A stretch of DNA of 64,000 nucleotides, taken from positions 62,001 through 126,000 of the forward strand of contig JAIWNI010000052.1 of NCBI GenBank assembly GCA_025331435.1. The letters run 5' to 3'. This DNA comes from Choanephora cucurbitarum (Eukaryota > Mucoromycota > Mucoromycetes > Mucorales > Choanephoraceae). Each line of letters starts with the position of its first letter. Positions within the stretch are counted from its first letter, which is position 1. Position numbers and translations under genes: made by a program. Below are positions 1-12,059 of the stretch, in pieces. The notes below the pieces were generated by a model. It was not told the DNA's origin. It did not search any database and was given only the letters and a program-made list of their open reading frames with translations.

Positions 1-1702
1 CTCACCTTGGTGTTGTCTCTGAACGATTCGCTATTGCTATGAAAGACTACATGGAAAAGAACCCTGATAAGATGCCTTTTGAAAAGGATACTGAACCTTC
101 TAAGAACACTGCTCGCTATGCTGGCTTGACTAAGAGCAAGTTCAAGGCTTTGATGAACTTGAAGTACCTTCACAGTTTGGTTGAACCTGGTGAAGCTGTT
201 GGTCTTTTGGCTGCTCAGTCTGTGGGTGAACCTTCTACACAAATGACATTGAACACTTTCCACTTTGCTGGTTATGGTGCTGCCAACGTTACATTGGGTA
301 TTCCTCGTCTTCGTGAAATTATTATGACTGCTGCTCGTAAGATCAAGACACCTACCATGTTGTTACCTCTTCGTCCTGAAACCTCAGCTAAAAAGGCTTC
401 GCAATTCTGTAAATCTGCCTCTCGCTTGACCTTGGCTCAATTGGTCGATGATGTGTCTGTGACTGAAAAGACTACAGCCAAGTCTGCCGAAACAAACTAC
501 CGTCGCTCCAAGACTTACTCTATCCGTCTCAATTTGTTCAATGAAAGTGAATACAAGGAAGAATACCGTGTCTCTGCTAATAAGATTAAGGAAGTTTTAT
601 CTTCTACTTTCTTAAGAGATTTAGAAGAATTGATTCGTAGAGATCTTAAGGATACCAAAAAGATTGATGATATCAGCAAGGCCCACAAGATGGCTGATGT
701 TGCTGATGATGATGCTAATGAAAATCTTGGCGATGCTGCTGCCAAGGACTCATACGATTCAGATGCTGATAACGAAGATGACGCTAAGGTCTCTCGTACA
801 TCTGCTAGAAACAAGCAACAAGCAACTTATGACGAAGCTGACGATGATGAGATGGTTGTTGATGAAGCTGATAAGTCATTAGAAGACGAGGAGGCTGAAT
901 TCGAAGAATCTGTTATGGCTGGTGAAGACGATGAAGATGACAAGCCTAAGAAGAAATCTTCCAAGAACTCAGAAGAAAGCATCATTCAAAAGAGCAAATA
1001 CGCCAAGAAGTTTGTCTTTGACGACGTTAATGGCTCTTATTGTCAAATCGATATGGTTTTCCCTGCTGATACCAAAAAGATTTTGATGGTCGGCTTGGTT
1101 GAAGAAGCTTGTACTCGTACTGTTGTGCATGAGATCAAGGGTATTCAAACTTGTTTCGAATACGTTAACCCTACCGAAAACGATACTTCTAAACGTCTTC
1201 AAACTGAAGGTGTCAACTTGAGAGGCATGTGGGCGCATTCTGATTTGATTGATGTCAACTTTATTGACACCAACGATATTGCTGCTATCTTGAATACATA
1301 CGGTGTAGAAGCCGCTAGAAATGCCATTATCAAGGAAGTTGGTGCTGTCTTTGGTGTCTATGGTATCAAGGTTGACCGTCGTCATTTGACTTTGATTGCT
1401 GATTACATGACTTTCGAAGGTGGTTACAAGCCATTCTCTCGTATCGGTATTGGCTCTAATGTCGCTCCTTTCCTCAAGATGAGTTTCGAATCTACTTGTA
1501 AATTCTTGACTGAAGCTACACTGTAAGTTTGCTGTTTGTACATTCATATCTTGTCATGTTTACTAACTTTCTCTTTTTCCTAAATAGTCACGGTGATTAT
1601 GATACACTCGACTCACCATCATCTCGTATTGTTGTCGGTCGTGTTGTTGAGGGTGGTACTGGTTCATTCGACATCCTTCAACCTCTTACTTCCGAAGCTT
1701 AA
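1..1702 (+). CDS. RPA190: RNA polymerase I largest subunit (RPA190/RPA1), C-terminal part
   Basis: Catalytic largest subunit of nucleolar RNA polymerase I, which transcribes the rDNA. The gene enters from the left edge already open (frame starts at base 3), so only the C-terminal third is present. Exons are 1-1522 and 1588-1702; the 65-nt GT-AG intron splits a Leu codon. The bridge-helix/trigger-loop region is plain around 180-350 ([19 protein letters not shown], then TFHFAG and GIPRLREI), and the variant [12 protein letters not shown] fits Pol I rather than Pol II or III. A long Asp/Glu-rich insertion (about 640-960) separates it from the jaw/cleft C-terminus, as in other Pol I subunits. The protein ends [11 protein letters not shown] with no heptad tail, which also argues against Pol II. 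Identification is secure; the 5' part lies outside the window. Confidence 0.95.
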
Positions 1703-2108
1703 TCTGTAATCAATAGCAACTTTGTTTTTCTTTTTTTTGTCACTTAATTATTCTCATTTTCATATAAACGCTCGCCATTTTTCATTTGAAAATAAAACCT
1801 TGCATAAATTTCTAGACACATGCAATTGTAAAATATAATTCTATCATCTTTGCTTCTCATTTTGTTTCCTCTCTCCTTACAAAAAAAGAATTCTAACATG
1901 TCAACAAATAACAATGAAACACAACATTGTGTTATGCTAAAAAGCAAAGATCTGCAATTGAGAGAAGTAAACCATCTTTTTTTTTATGTTAGGACAAAGC
2001 CTTTGCTGTGCCCCCCCCCCCTCTCTTCCTAATATAAGATGATCAAGCCCAACAAAGTTTTTCTACATTATATTGTTATAATTGTTTATATAAATATAAT
2101 TAGTTTTT
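1703..2108. other. Intergenic, convergent 3' ends
   Basis: AT-rich spacer between the 3' ends of the Pol I gene and the minus-strand secreted protein gene. It holds an 11-base C run at about 2011-2021 and poly-T tracts. Open frames here are short and on both strands; none looks like a gene. Confidence 0.6.
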
Positions 2109-2627
2109 TTAGACAAGAGAGTGAAAGAGAAGCAAGCATATAGAGCTTGCTAGTAGGTAAGCCATTGAGGTTGGTATGAATTGCAATTTAGCTGCACTTG
2201 TATGGAGCATGACTGGACGTGAACGAAGTGAGATACCTTTGGCATAAAGCTTTGTTTCAGCAGTTTCTGTTACTGTTAGCCAGAAAGTTTTGTTCAGACC
2301 ATGAGGTACATTCCAACTGTAGGTGGTGTTGAGGTAGAAGTTCACCTTGACACCGCTTGAGTTTCCGGCCTTTATTTCTTGGTCTTTCACTACATCTGAG
2401 ATAGGAATTGTTGCTGCTGCATCTTGCCACAATTGAATGTCGACTGAATAACTTCCATTGCCTACATTCTGATATTGATATACAATATCCGTCTTCCCAC
2501 CTGCAGAAACTGTTGCATTTTGTTCTGGAGAAAGAACAACTGGTCCAAGTTGTGCGTGAACAGCAGACAGAAGTAAGCTTAACAGGGCAATTAGAATATA
2601 TGTTTGGCATTTTATTGACACTGCCAT
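2109..2627 (-). CDS. Small secreted, probably GPI-anchored glycoprotein
   Basis: Single-exon 172-residue protein of unknown function. It has a clear N-terminal signal peptide (hydrophobic ILIALLSLLLSAVHA, cleavage likely after A25), a beta-rich-looking central region with about five N-glycosylation sequons (NAT, NGS, NSS, NTT, NKT), and a hydrophobic C-terminal tail (MAYLLASSICLLLF) preceded by small residues, as in GPI attachment signals. Few charged residues lie in the tail and there is no cytoplasmic domain. Fungal wall proteins of this build are common, but I do not recognise a named family; a Kre9/KNH-type fold is possible from length and sequence character only. It is convergent with the Pol I gene. 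Confidence 0.7.
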   Translation of the reverse strand: MAVSIKCQTYILIALLSLLLSAVHAQLGPVVLSPEQNATVSAGGKTDIVYQYQNVGNGSYSVDIQLWQDAAATIPISDVVKDQEIKAGNSSGVKVNFYLNTTYSWNVPHGLNKTFWLTVTETAETKLYAKGISLRSRPVMLHTSAAKLQFIPTSMAYLLASSICLLLFHSLV

Positions 2628-3172
2628 TGCACCGTATATTTATTTTTCACTTCTAGATATAGAATCGAAAGAAAGAAAAAAGAGAGAAAAAGCTTTCGCT
2701 TACTTTTGCATGTAGTGTAAATCAGTTAAAGTGGAAGTGTTGCACAGACTTAATGAACATACAAGCATTGTTGGTTGTACTCTGTTTAGATCTACTTTGT
2801 GTAACATTCTTATTGTTTTCCTTGGTAAGCATAGAGCTCTTTTCAATTTCTTTAGACAGTACCTTTAATAAATGCCAACTTCTTTTAAATTTCAATTACG
2901 CATGGATAGAGACATTTGATGGTGCAATAAAGTTGAAAAAGAAGTCAGTCGAAAAAAGTGAAAGGATAAGAATGAGAGATATTTTTGGCTTTTTTGATTT
3001 GCAACCTAACACAGACCACAATTACACACACACACACAAACATACATATAAAGAACTGACTAATCCAAATTGTCTTATATCGCTTCTATTTTGGTTTACT
3101 ATGTGTATATATCTATTATATTAAAAAGATAACGGTCGAAGAAATCGTAAATCCCCAAATAGGAAGGTGTGA
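2628..3172. other. Intergenic
   Basis: Upstream region of the secreted protein gene, running into the Helitron relic. It contains a short CA microsatellite (about 3024-3040). A 123-codon plus-strand frame at 2753-3124 has low-complexity, non-domain content and is probably chance. Confidence 0.5.
3024..3040. repeat. CA microsatellite
   Basis: A short (CA)n run in the AT-rich spacer before the Helitron relic. Confidence 0.7.
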
Positions 3173-3418
3173 CTTTTTTCAATTTTTTTCTTTGGGCCTA
3201 TAGCTTTTGCAATGACAATCAACAAATCGCAGGGTCAAACTTTAGATTTCGTTGGCTTATATCTGCCTTCTCCCGTCTTCTCTCATGGACAACTTTATGT
3301 GGCAATGTCACGTATTAGAAGTCCTGATTCTATCAAAGTCATGATAGATCATCAATACAGAAGACGCCTTCAAAATGCTACAACTAACATCGTTTACAAA
3401 GAAGTCTTTAACTGTTAG
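3173..3418 (+). pseudogene. Helitron/PIF1-like helicase relic (C-terminal motif)
   Basis: Only the last part of a PIF1-type helicase of the kind carried by Helitron rolling-circle transposons remains. Visible are AFAMTINKSQGQTL followed by GLYLP, PVFSHGQLYVAMSR and a basic C-terminal tail; these correspond to the late helicase motifs (V/VI) including the arginine of VAMSR. The frame is closed upstream by a stop at 3170-3172 and poly-T/poly-A tracts replace the expected N-terminal sequence; no RepHel endonuclease (HUH) domain is visible. The family assignment rests on the highly conserved NKSQGQTL and VAMSR blocks and is strong. An intact domesticated gene is excluded by the truncation. Confidence 0.85.
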
Positions 3419-3489
3419 CTGTCTTCTTTTTTCCAATAAAAATATATCTTATCAACTCAATCTCATAAGTAATCATTAAGCTTTAGTCA

Positions 3490-3715
3490 ACATCGTTGTA
3501 TTGGTTTAAATCTCAAAAGCTGCCCCGGGACCCGTGTTTTTTTTACCAAAGCAAAGGTTTAAAATACACGAAGCGCAGCGTAGGGGCTATTTTATACCGT
3601 CGCGAAGGTCCAAAAAAAATTTGGGTGGGGCCCCAACATTGCCATGCTACTCGGATTAGCCAAAACAGCCCGCTTCGCTGTTGAAACCGGCTTGTTTAGT
3701 ATAAAAAAATAGAAA
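3490..3715. repeat. GC-rich block next to the Helitron relic, possible Helitron 3' end
   Basis: The block differs sharply in composition from its AT-rich surroundings: CCCCGGGACCC near 3523, CGAAGCGCAGCG near 3570, GGGGCCCC near 3627, and a small inverted repeat, CAGC...GCTG, around CCCGCTTCGCTG near 3668. It starts about 70 bases past the helicase stop, where a Helitron terminus would be expected. Helitrons usually end with a hairpin followed by CTRR; I do not see a clean CTRR end, so the boundary is a guess. Confidence 0.4.
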
Positions 3716-3780
3716 TATATGGTCTCAACTTTTTTTGTTTATTGAACAGAATGAAGTATTGTTTAATATCAAGATATTAT

Positions 3781-4638
3781 CTATAAGGCAAACTTAGATT
3801 TGCCATTACCACCTAAAAGACCGAAATGGGCATCAACAGTAGATCCCTTCCAAGTAGCATCCTCCCATTCAAAGTAATAGTAAGGGAAAGAGCTTGAAGA
3901 AATTTGCTCGGCAAACTTCAAGGCATTGGCAGTACTTGGGACAGCAGGACCGCGAGAAGCACCACTACTGGGCCAGCCAGTTTCAGTAACCATGACCTCC
4001 TTACCGCCAGCAACCTTCTGGAAGTTGTGGTATCTTTGCTTCACATTGTCAAAAGCACCGTCAATATCAACAGTTGAGTAAAAGGGTTGGATGTTAGCGC
4101 ATACGATATCAGAAGCTGCAACCATATCAGGAGTGTATGTGCCATCAATTTCAGCAGAGCCAACATCGATTCCCTTTGCAAAAGACTTGACCTCTTTGAT
4201 CTTTTTGACCAATGCAGAAGAAGACATTATACCCTTGAAGATGACTTCATTACCTACCAAGATACCACGGATAGCATCAGTCTTGGATGAGCTCAGAGTA
4301 GATTTAAGTGCTTGGATTTCTTTATCATCATTAGCAGTGCCATCAATCCAAACAGCAGCCAAGACAGTCATACCACCGCCGGCAGAATCAATGGCCTTCA
4401 AGATATTGGGGAGTTGATCACATTCTTGAGAATAAGTACGGATATGACTGATGCCGCTTGATTTCATCATCTTGACACTGGCCGTTATTTGAGAGGAAGA
4501 TTGGCAAGATCCATCAGAGTTGCGAGCTGTATAGGAGACACCGTAGAGAGAGGAGATGCCGCGGGACTCAACAGGAGCTGACTGTGTGAGACCGGCAAGA
4601 TAAAGAGCAGCAAAAGTGGCAATAGAAGTAAAACGCAT
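3781..4638 (-). CDS. Secreted GH17 beta-1,3-glucanase / glucanosyltransferase-like (BGL2/SCW family)
   Basis: Intron-less 285-residue glycoside hydrolase family 17 protein that should act on cell-wall beta-1,3-glucan. A signal peptide (FAALYLAGLTQSA) ends near residue 21. The GH17 catalytic pair is present: acid/base Glu131 in LVGNEVIF and nucleophile Glu219 in VTETGWPSSG; SHIRTYSQECDQ matches the strand-1 region of the barrel, and YYYFEWEDATWKG the conserved aromatic C-terminal block. Length fits the short BGL2/SCW4 group without GPI tail or CBM. A role in wall remodelling is inferred from the family; hydrolase versus transferase activity cannot be told from sequence. Confidence 0.92.
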   Translation of the reverse strand: MRFTSIATFAALYLAGLTQSAPVESRGISSLYGVSYTARNSDGSCQSSSQITASVKMMKSSGISHIRTYSQECDQLPNILKAIDSAGGGMTVLAAVWIDGTANDDKEIQALKSTLSSSKTDAIRGILVGNEVIFKGIMSSSALVKKIKEVKSFAKGIDVGSAEIDGTYTPDMVAASDIVCANIQPFYSTVDIDGAFDNVKQRYHNFQKVAGGKEVMVTETGWPSSGASRGPAVPSTANALKFAEQISSSSFPYYYFEWEDATWKGSTVDAHFGLLGGNGKSKFAL

Positions 4639-6254
4639 TTTAATGTATAGTTATGCTAGAAAGGAAAGGATTGTTCAACGAGCGTATGTTCAAAAAAAAA
4701 AAAAGATAGAAGGATAGAGCGAAGACAAGCTGGACCTGCAGCGAAAATGAATGTTAAGTGGGGATGAAATGAATAGATCAAAGTCTTAATTAGCTTTGAC
4801 CTTTTATACAGACATTTCGCTTAAATCAATTTTGAATTCAGTCAAGATATATTTTGTTGTTCTCTAATTTCAATTTTTGATTTGATTTGCTTTGTCTCAG
4901 AATGGTATAAATTTATCTTAAACATGTCCATTCAAATGTATGTTATTTAAAAAAGAAAGGCTTATGAATTAGGCACAGCCTTTCATAATTAAAACTAATA
5001 AAAAACAACCAAATCCAGAACACCTCTTTGCAATTAAAGTATGTACCTGAATTGGCTTACTAAAGTAAAGATCTATAGCAATAAAAAGAAAACCAGTGGA
5101 CCTATCTAAATCAGCAGTCTTTTTTTTTCTTTTTTTGACTAAACAAAGAGTTCAAGGTACCTCGATAAGGGTCCCTTAAAGTTTTTTTTTTCTCTTTTCA
5201 AGCTCACTGACCCAGCAAAAAAGTTCTTTTTTTGGCTCCCCTGAATGCTCAGAATTCTAAGTGTATATGTCTTTACCATTTGGAAGATAGCAGATCTATA
5301 CTATATTTACAACAAGATTAAAACTCACAGAATCACAATTGTAGTCGTAAATTTCAGACATCCCAAAAATGCATATGCCGTATTCTTAACAAGCTGCGTT
5401 TGTAATTTAGCACGAAGAACCGTAAGAAGATCATTTGAGTCAGACATGTAGATCCATAGCCTCAGTTAATTTCCCATTTTTTCTTCATATACCATGATTA
5501 ACCAATGTGTTACTACTGCTTACTTTTAGGAAATACAACTGTATTCGCCTGACTGTTGACTGATCCAATGTGCTTCTCTCTAACATCAGAAGATTAAAAA
5601 AAATGAATGAAGGCGCAAGTTGAGTTCAGCGGAAAGGAACAAAAAAAGCCTTTAGGTGTTTTGTTGTCTAGAACAAGAGGTCAGGGCGCCAGGTACGAAA
5701 AAGGAAAAGATGGAAGTCGAATAATCAATTTTGAGAAGATGTGTCATATACCTGCATATATGCATTTACCTGAATATCTCTTTGCAAATCACCTTGATCA
5801 AGTTTATTTTGGGTGAATATGTAAGGGTCCAAATGAAATGAACTCTCTTCACAACAAAAGTGGTGCTATTGAAGTCAATCACGGCTCTTTCCCGAAGCGA
5901 GAGCACCCCGACCAAACAGTTCAACTAAAAATAGCAAAATACAGTCAAAAAAAAATAACTACTGCCTTTGGCGCAATTGACAGAAGGAGTAGAAAAAAAA
6001 ATGTTTATTTGTAGTCAGCGATTCATTAAGGGGACAAAAAGGGGGGAACTTCTGAGAATTGTGGTAGATCTGCTGAATTTATTTATGATAAAAATAGAAG
6101 ATGATTTGGGTTAAAATGCTAAATGTGTTATATGAATTGTGTTATGTGCATGTCAATGTTCTTTCTTTTGTACAGTTTTTGAGCTTTTGAGTTTGCATGA
6201 AATGTATACATAGTGACAGAGAAGTCATGGTTATGGGTGTTTATACAATGTAAA
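4639..6254. other. Long intergenic region
   Basis: About 1.6 kb between the GH17 start and the 3' end of the next minus-strand gene. It is AT-rich with many A and T runs. Small frames at 5245-5451 and 5607-5816 have no recognisable domain and no convincing splice partners; the second (KPLGVLLSRTRGQGARYEK) has an unusually normal amino-acid mix and could be a decayed coding fragment. No RNA gene was seen. Confidence 0.5.
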
Positions 6255-9101
6255 TTAGAAATGAAGGCTGCGTCGATTTGGGTTTGCTTGTTGATTTGCA
6301 TGTTTGATGCTCCTGCGTTGTTGTACAAATGCAAGTACTTTTCTTGCAGATTCTGTGACATTTTCAGTACTTGTTCCACGCTGTAAGCGTCTTGGTGGCT
6401 CTTCTGAAGACACATTAGCATTGTATTGATTAGATCGGTATTGAGGCTACATTTTTAAGAAAAGAAAAGTAGTAATTAGAATAGGTGTTTTTTTTAAAAT
6501 GAGAATTACTTACTATGCTCTTTTCATATTCTCTTTGGTTTGTAGAAGTCTTGATAGGTGCATGAATGGGTGATGACTCGTTTGAAGAAGAAGTACAGTA
6601 CTGTCGTATACCATGTCCTTGACCCTTAATTCCATTGTTATCTTCTGACAAAACTCGTCTACGAGGAATGTATTCATCCCTCGCATGTTCTTGTCGCTGC
6701 AATGGTCTACGAAGAGTCGAGTTGGTAAAGTTCTTTCGAACTACATATCCATCGCCTTCTTCTGTGGAGATAGCTCGTGGTCTTTGACGAGTCATGTAAC
6801 GAACGGGTGACTGCTCAAAGTTATCGGGGACAGGTTCATCTTCATGCTTGATACGAGCAAGATAACTACTATAACGACGCTCAGATTTTCGAACTTGCTC
6901 ATCGATTAAAGTTGTGTTTAGTACAGGGATAGAACACCTTTTTTGTGACAATAAGGCACTTCTTGAATTGGCAGATAGGGGAGGATCGTAATAGAGCTCT
7001 CCTGAGTGTGAAGAGCCTGTTGAATTGGATAGTCCACCACTACTCTGTGAGGCAGCAATTGGAATATCATTGGGATGAGAAATAAAAAAATTGGCCTTGG
7101 AAAAACGAACTTCCTTACTTGGTGTATCAACCAAGGAACTTACATTCTCAGCTGTATATCTAGCATTGCCATATTTACGTTGATAGCGTGTTGAAGGTGA
7201 GGAGATCAATGGTGTTGCTAGTTTATCTTCAGAATGTAACGGACGATAAGAGGAATTGTTGTCATGATCTATGATGGTGTTTACGAGTTGAGATGTTTCC
7301 ACAGTCAAGGCTGATGGCTTTGCTCTTCTATTGTACATATTTGTGTCTGCTAGACGTTCAGCATGGCTTGGCAACAGTACCTCTTCTTCCTCTTCCTTGT
7401 TTGTTGATGTAAGTTCAGAGTGGTTGGTGTAACTTAGAGAGTGGCGATGAACAGAAGTATTAAGGCGGCGCTGAAGAGTTGGCTCAGCTGAATTCCTTTG
7501 GCGATTGACAGTTGCAAGAGTGTTCAATCGTTTTGTATGTCTCGATATAGATGGGCTGATAGGTGATGCTTCTTGTGCATGTTGATCTTCTGTTGCTCTA
7601 TCTCTTCGAACAAGTCTTCTAAAAGTATTCTCTTTTGAAACTTTGGTCTTTGGTTCTTCTTCCGCAACAGTCTTATTGATTAATGAGAGATTGTTAATAC
7701 GGTGAGTGCTAGTTTGGATATTGGTAAGAAGATCCGAGTCTCTTTCGGTGTCAAAGGAGACCTGATGTCTTGTTTCATCAGAGAGTGACTTTAAAGGAAG
7801 TCTTTGTGTACGACTAGTCAAGGGTCCAAGACGATCATCGTTCGCAAGCTTTTTCTTACTAATCAGATTGGCTTCATTATGATGATTGGTTCGCTTTGCT
7901 GTGTTAATGGGAAGTTGTCTGGGTGAGATTAGAGGAGATTTCTTTATCTCTTCTATCTGCTGTTCAGATATGCGACTACTCCATCGTCTACTATCTGGTT
8001 GTCGTAAGAGGCTAGCTCTTCTACTGCTAGTGGTAGGAGCTGGTATTGCTGTAGATGTCGAGGTATGTTTTGACTTTGCTGCTTTATCTGTAAAAGAGTA
8101 AGAAGGTTGCTTTAATTTTGTATCAGTGACTAAACGAGTTGAATGGCTGGCAAAGATCTTGTCTTCTTGGCTCTTTAGTTTTTTAAGTGCATCAGAATCA
8201 ACACTACGTCTTTTGTTTAGTATTTTTTGTAAGCGGCCATTGTTTGTTTGATTAGGTAAAGCAGCATGGTCAATTTTTGACGTTTCAGTTATGATAGGAG
8301 TCGAGGGGGGCGATTGTTTCCGCGATTCTTCAATTGAATCAAAAGAATGTTTGCGAGGGATTGCTATTGTTTCATCAAGGTAGGCTGTTCTGTTAATAGG
8401 CATTCCACTTGGTGGATTATGTGAAACTGTATTGGTGTAACTCTTATTGTTAGTGTGACGTAAAATAGGTTTTTGCTCAACTAAGGGCTCAGGTGTTTTC
8501 TGCATATTATGATTTCTTAATCGAGAACTAAACAAGAAGAGGGATGATCAGTTTACAAAAACAAAAACAAAGATCATAATTTGTTACCTAGTTAACATAT
8601 CTCTATGGCGATAAGGTGACATTGGTACTCGACTAGTAGGTCGAGACACTATATCATCTAAATCATAAGGACTCATAAATTCCTTTAGATCGCTGGATAC
8701 AAAGTCTATATGGTCTTCTATTTTTACAATAAGGTTAATAAACTGGTCAAATTACATATGCAAAAAAGAAGAAGAAGAAGGGTACCATTGCTTGCTAAAT
8801 TTTTAAACAGAGCAACACTTTCAGCACATGAGTCGTTTGAACTTTTATTTGTAGTGCCACACCATTCTGGTTGTATAATAGAATGGTTATATTTTGGCAA
8901 TGGTGTGACAAGCGATCGTCTAAAGCGTTCAGTCTTGCACTCATCAATACTCTTTAGGCTGATTTTGAATTGTTGGTTGTGTTGGTGTTCAGGAGTAGAG
9001 ACAAGCGAACGAAGTTCGTCTTCTACCAAAACTCTGTCTAAATCAATGTATTCCTCGCTTGGATCCATAGAAGCAATCGATTTGTTTGTACTAGAATGCA
9101 T
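6255..9101 (-). CDS. Large Ser/Arg/Thr-rich low-complexity protein, unknown function
   Basis: A four-exon minus-strand model of about 883 residues: 9101-8786, 8717-8588, 8527-6514, 6446-6255; phases agree at the first two junctions (GT-AG introns of 68 and 60 nt). The start MHSSTNKSIASMDPSEEYIDLDRVL is acidic and may be the only ordered part. The rest is rich in Ser, Arg, Thr and Asn with many SP/TP and RxxS sites (RRASLL, RRWSSR, RHSLSY), typical of disordered, heavily phosphorylated regulators. No domain is recognised. The last exon is uncertain: the GTAAGT/TAG splice leads to one frame ending at 6255, while the neighbouring frame (NTMLMCLQKSHQDAYSVEQV) looks more protein-like. A purine repeat of AGAGAAAG type lies just upstream of the start (9108-9150). 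Confidence 0.7.
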
Positions 9102-12059
9102 GACTATAAGAGAGAAAGAAAGAGAGAAAGAAAGAGAAAGAGAAGGGTGAGGGTAAAGAGGAGAAAAGAGGGGGAAAGCGTGATATATGTTAATTTGAAG
9201 AAAAAAATAAAAAAGAAAAAAAGTATTTTTTCCTCTCTTTTACTCCCTTTTTGGGTTTGCCGCAAAAAGAAAATTACGACAACAAGTAAAGTGTGTATCA
9301 CAAAAACAATTGATAAATTATTTATTATATCAAGAAATGTATGCATGCAAGCTTTTTTTTCTTTACTGGTTTCCTTATCGTAGAAGAAATGAAGCAGTTT
9401 AGTAAGTACCAACTCTGTTATACCAAATACAGTGAAGCAAAGAAAAAAGAAGCCCCTTATTTCTTTAATTAAACTCGTAAAGCATATGCTAAAAGCTATG
9501 ATGAAGTTTTTCTTTATTTGTCGCACATATCAATCAAGCGGTGCTTAACAATTGGTCAAATAAAAAAAAAGTGCATGTAAGAAACAAAAATAATTGTTGA
9601 CATGAGGAGCCAGTGTTCATAGACGACATTCTCATCATAACAGTGCTAAAATGTTAGTTAAGCCAGTATAAAACAAGAATAGAGGGAAAGAAAAAAAGTG
9701 CTTTGAAAATGGCATGAACTAGTGCATTCTATTGATTTTAGGCAGAGTAATAGTCAAGCATGCTAAGAGAAAAGGTTGAGCATAGATGTAGAGTACTAGA
9801 AATCATATAGATACGATATGTCATAGAATCAGTTCACAAATATCAGGCAACAAGTTAAAAGGGAAGAGAAGACAAACGATGAACATTCTGGGCAACCTCG
9901 CAAATATAGCAGGAAAAGAAGAAAGGGGAAGGGAGTGCAAATCAAATAAAATGTAAAGTAGACGTCTATGAGCAAGGAACAAACGATACAACAGACAGTA
10001 AGTGGTGTTTTGTTGTACAACAGTAAGAGATCGATCCTAAAGATTTTTGAGCTTCATTTGTTGATCTGGGACGAAGGCCGTATTGTTCCAAACGAAGACT
10101 TGAAAAGAGCTGCTATGGTTGCTCAACAAAGGAACATACAATGGGAAGTGACACCATAAAAGCACAGACAACAAAACGCCATTGTGTTGAATGGACGACA
10201 TTGTGTGGATTCCAAAATGTGCGGTCAAGAATGGCTAAGACAATGAGGTGCGGAAGAGAGTAGATAAGAGCCTAAATGCTGTCCAAATCTGTAACAGTAT
10301 CCGAATGCAGTAATAAGATATTCCAAAGAGCAAATTGATTTCTCAGAATGACACTAAAAGCTTCAAATAATACAAGAATAGAATCCTAAAGTGACAGGAG
10401 GATGTCAGCCTTCCGCGTCGCAGGCTCAATGAATCTAGTTTATAGACAAAAAGGACGCCAATATGAAGCCTATAATCAGTCCAAATACAAAGAGCGTTTT
10501 ACTTCTAATTTGGTGCTTATCTTCGGAACTACATCAAAGTAAACTACCAAAGAATTGTGAGTCGTTTGTTTTGAGATTGTTCTTAGACAGATGAGTTTGT
10601 GGTCAGCTCTTTTCTTGTTTTTGGCGTAACAAAAGCTCTAAGTTTGAAGCAATTTACAGCATATCAAAGGTATGTCATTGAGAGAGAAGATCGATTGGGA
10701 GTGTAAAAGTAAATCTATTTTTCTCGTTAAAAGTTTTAGACAATGAAATTGGCAACCTCTTGTCTGTCTTTGTTCTAATCAATGTACAAGCTATCATCAT
10801 TGCACACCTTCTTTTTTCCCTTTGTCTATTAGTACTTTTAATGAGTACTGAGTTGTTTCAAACTAAGCACGATCATTGTAAACATAGATAAATTTGATAC
10901 CTAATCCTTAATAAGAATGCTTTCTAAATAGAATGTATCGTCTGAAGGAATTACTTCTTTTGTTCTTAGGTTGATTTGACGATATGTTGCGTAAACCTAT
11001 GTTGCTTCTTTGCTTCATTACTTAAGCCTTAGTGAGCAACACTTTATCAGTAACCTCATTTTATAATGAGCTTAGTTGTCAAACATTAGAAAAAGCCAAG
11101 CACCTTCTATTCTATCTCTACAAAAGCAAGAGCCCTGTTGATGACTGTTTGTAAATCCAAACAGAATTCAAGAGTAGCTTGACATTGCTGAGTTTGGTCG
11201 CTCTATAAGATACTAGATAAGTATGACTCTAAGCATGTTACTATCTTTTAGTACTTCCAAGATAGTAAGAACCATCGTGATCAATATCTTGTACTTTTCT
11301 TGATTTCATCTTGTATGTTTCATAGACAACTGACCAACAACACTGGTTTATATAGGGAACTTGTCAGTGGCTGTGGCCTCAAGAGTTACTGGCAAAATGC
11401 TCTTAACGCACTACTTTTCTACTTTTCCCAGTCTCGTTTTTTGTTTCTTTTTCTTCGTCTTAAATAGTGTTGATGAGTTTGGCAAAAGCCTATGAAACTG
11501 TCAAACTACAAGAAGAAGAAAAGCTTATACTAGACAATAGCATGAGCATTACAAGTTAATCGGCTTCAGTTGAGAATCGGGCTACCGTTAGCACTGTCAA
11601 AATTACTTTTCATTGTTTTTCCAGAAAAGAAAAGAGTAGGGTTTTGACAATTGACAAGTAAGAGCTGATCATCCTTGGATTGTCAAATTGACACTGCCTA
11701 TCAAATACGTCAGCCCCAATACCTCAAAAACATATTCTTGACCATAACTGTTGAACTTGACAGAAAATGATAGTTTGCCACCACCCCAAAATATCGTAGT
11801 TCTCAAATGACTTTGCAATACGTGTGATCTTGACAAGTTTCAACTTCATTTTAGACTCCCTCAATCTTATTCTCAACTCTAATTGGCCGATATACCCCAT
11901 CAACGAGCACATAGCCTTTACAGTGGAACGACCGTACCTACATTTTTTAAATATTCGTAACACAAGCACATCTATTACTTTTTGCCGATTTGCATTATTT
12001 AAGCATATTCCCGCAACAGTTTTTCTTAGCTTTTTTTTTCTATACTTCATATACCGATC
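9102..12059. other. Gene-poor region of about 3 kb
   Basis: It begins with an AGAGAAAG-type purine repeat (9108-9150), then AT-rich sequence. Frames of 60-140 codons exist on both strands (for example 9104-9526 minus, 9968-10159 plus, 11724-12050 minus) but are low complexity or lack any domain and consistent splicing. No tRNA B-box or other RNA gene was recognised. Its length would permit an unrecognised ncRNA or an eroded transposon. Confidence 0.5.
9108..9150. repeat. Purine-rich AGAGAAAG repeat
   Basis: Imperfect tandem repeat of AGAGAAAG units immediately upstream of the low-complexity protein gene (start at 9101, minus strand). On the gene strand it reads as a CT-rich promoter/leader tract, as is seen before several other genes here. 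Confidence 0.7.

Noticed and set aside
969..1547. 192-codon minus-strand frame opposite the Pol I gene
   Set aside because: Shadow of the conserved coding strand, with no domain of its own.
9968..10159. Frame containing LLIWDEG, reminiscent of a PIF1 Walker B motif
   Set aside because: Flanking residues do not match PIF1 helicases, there is no Walker A nearby, and the frame is only 63 codons.
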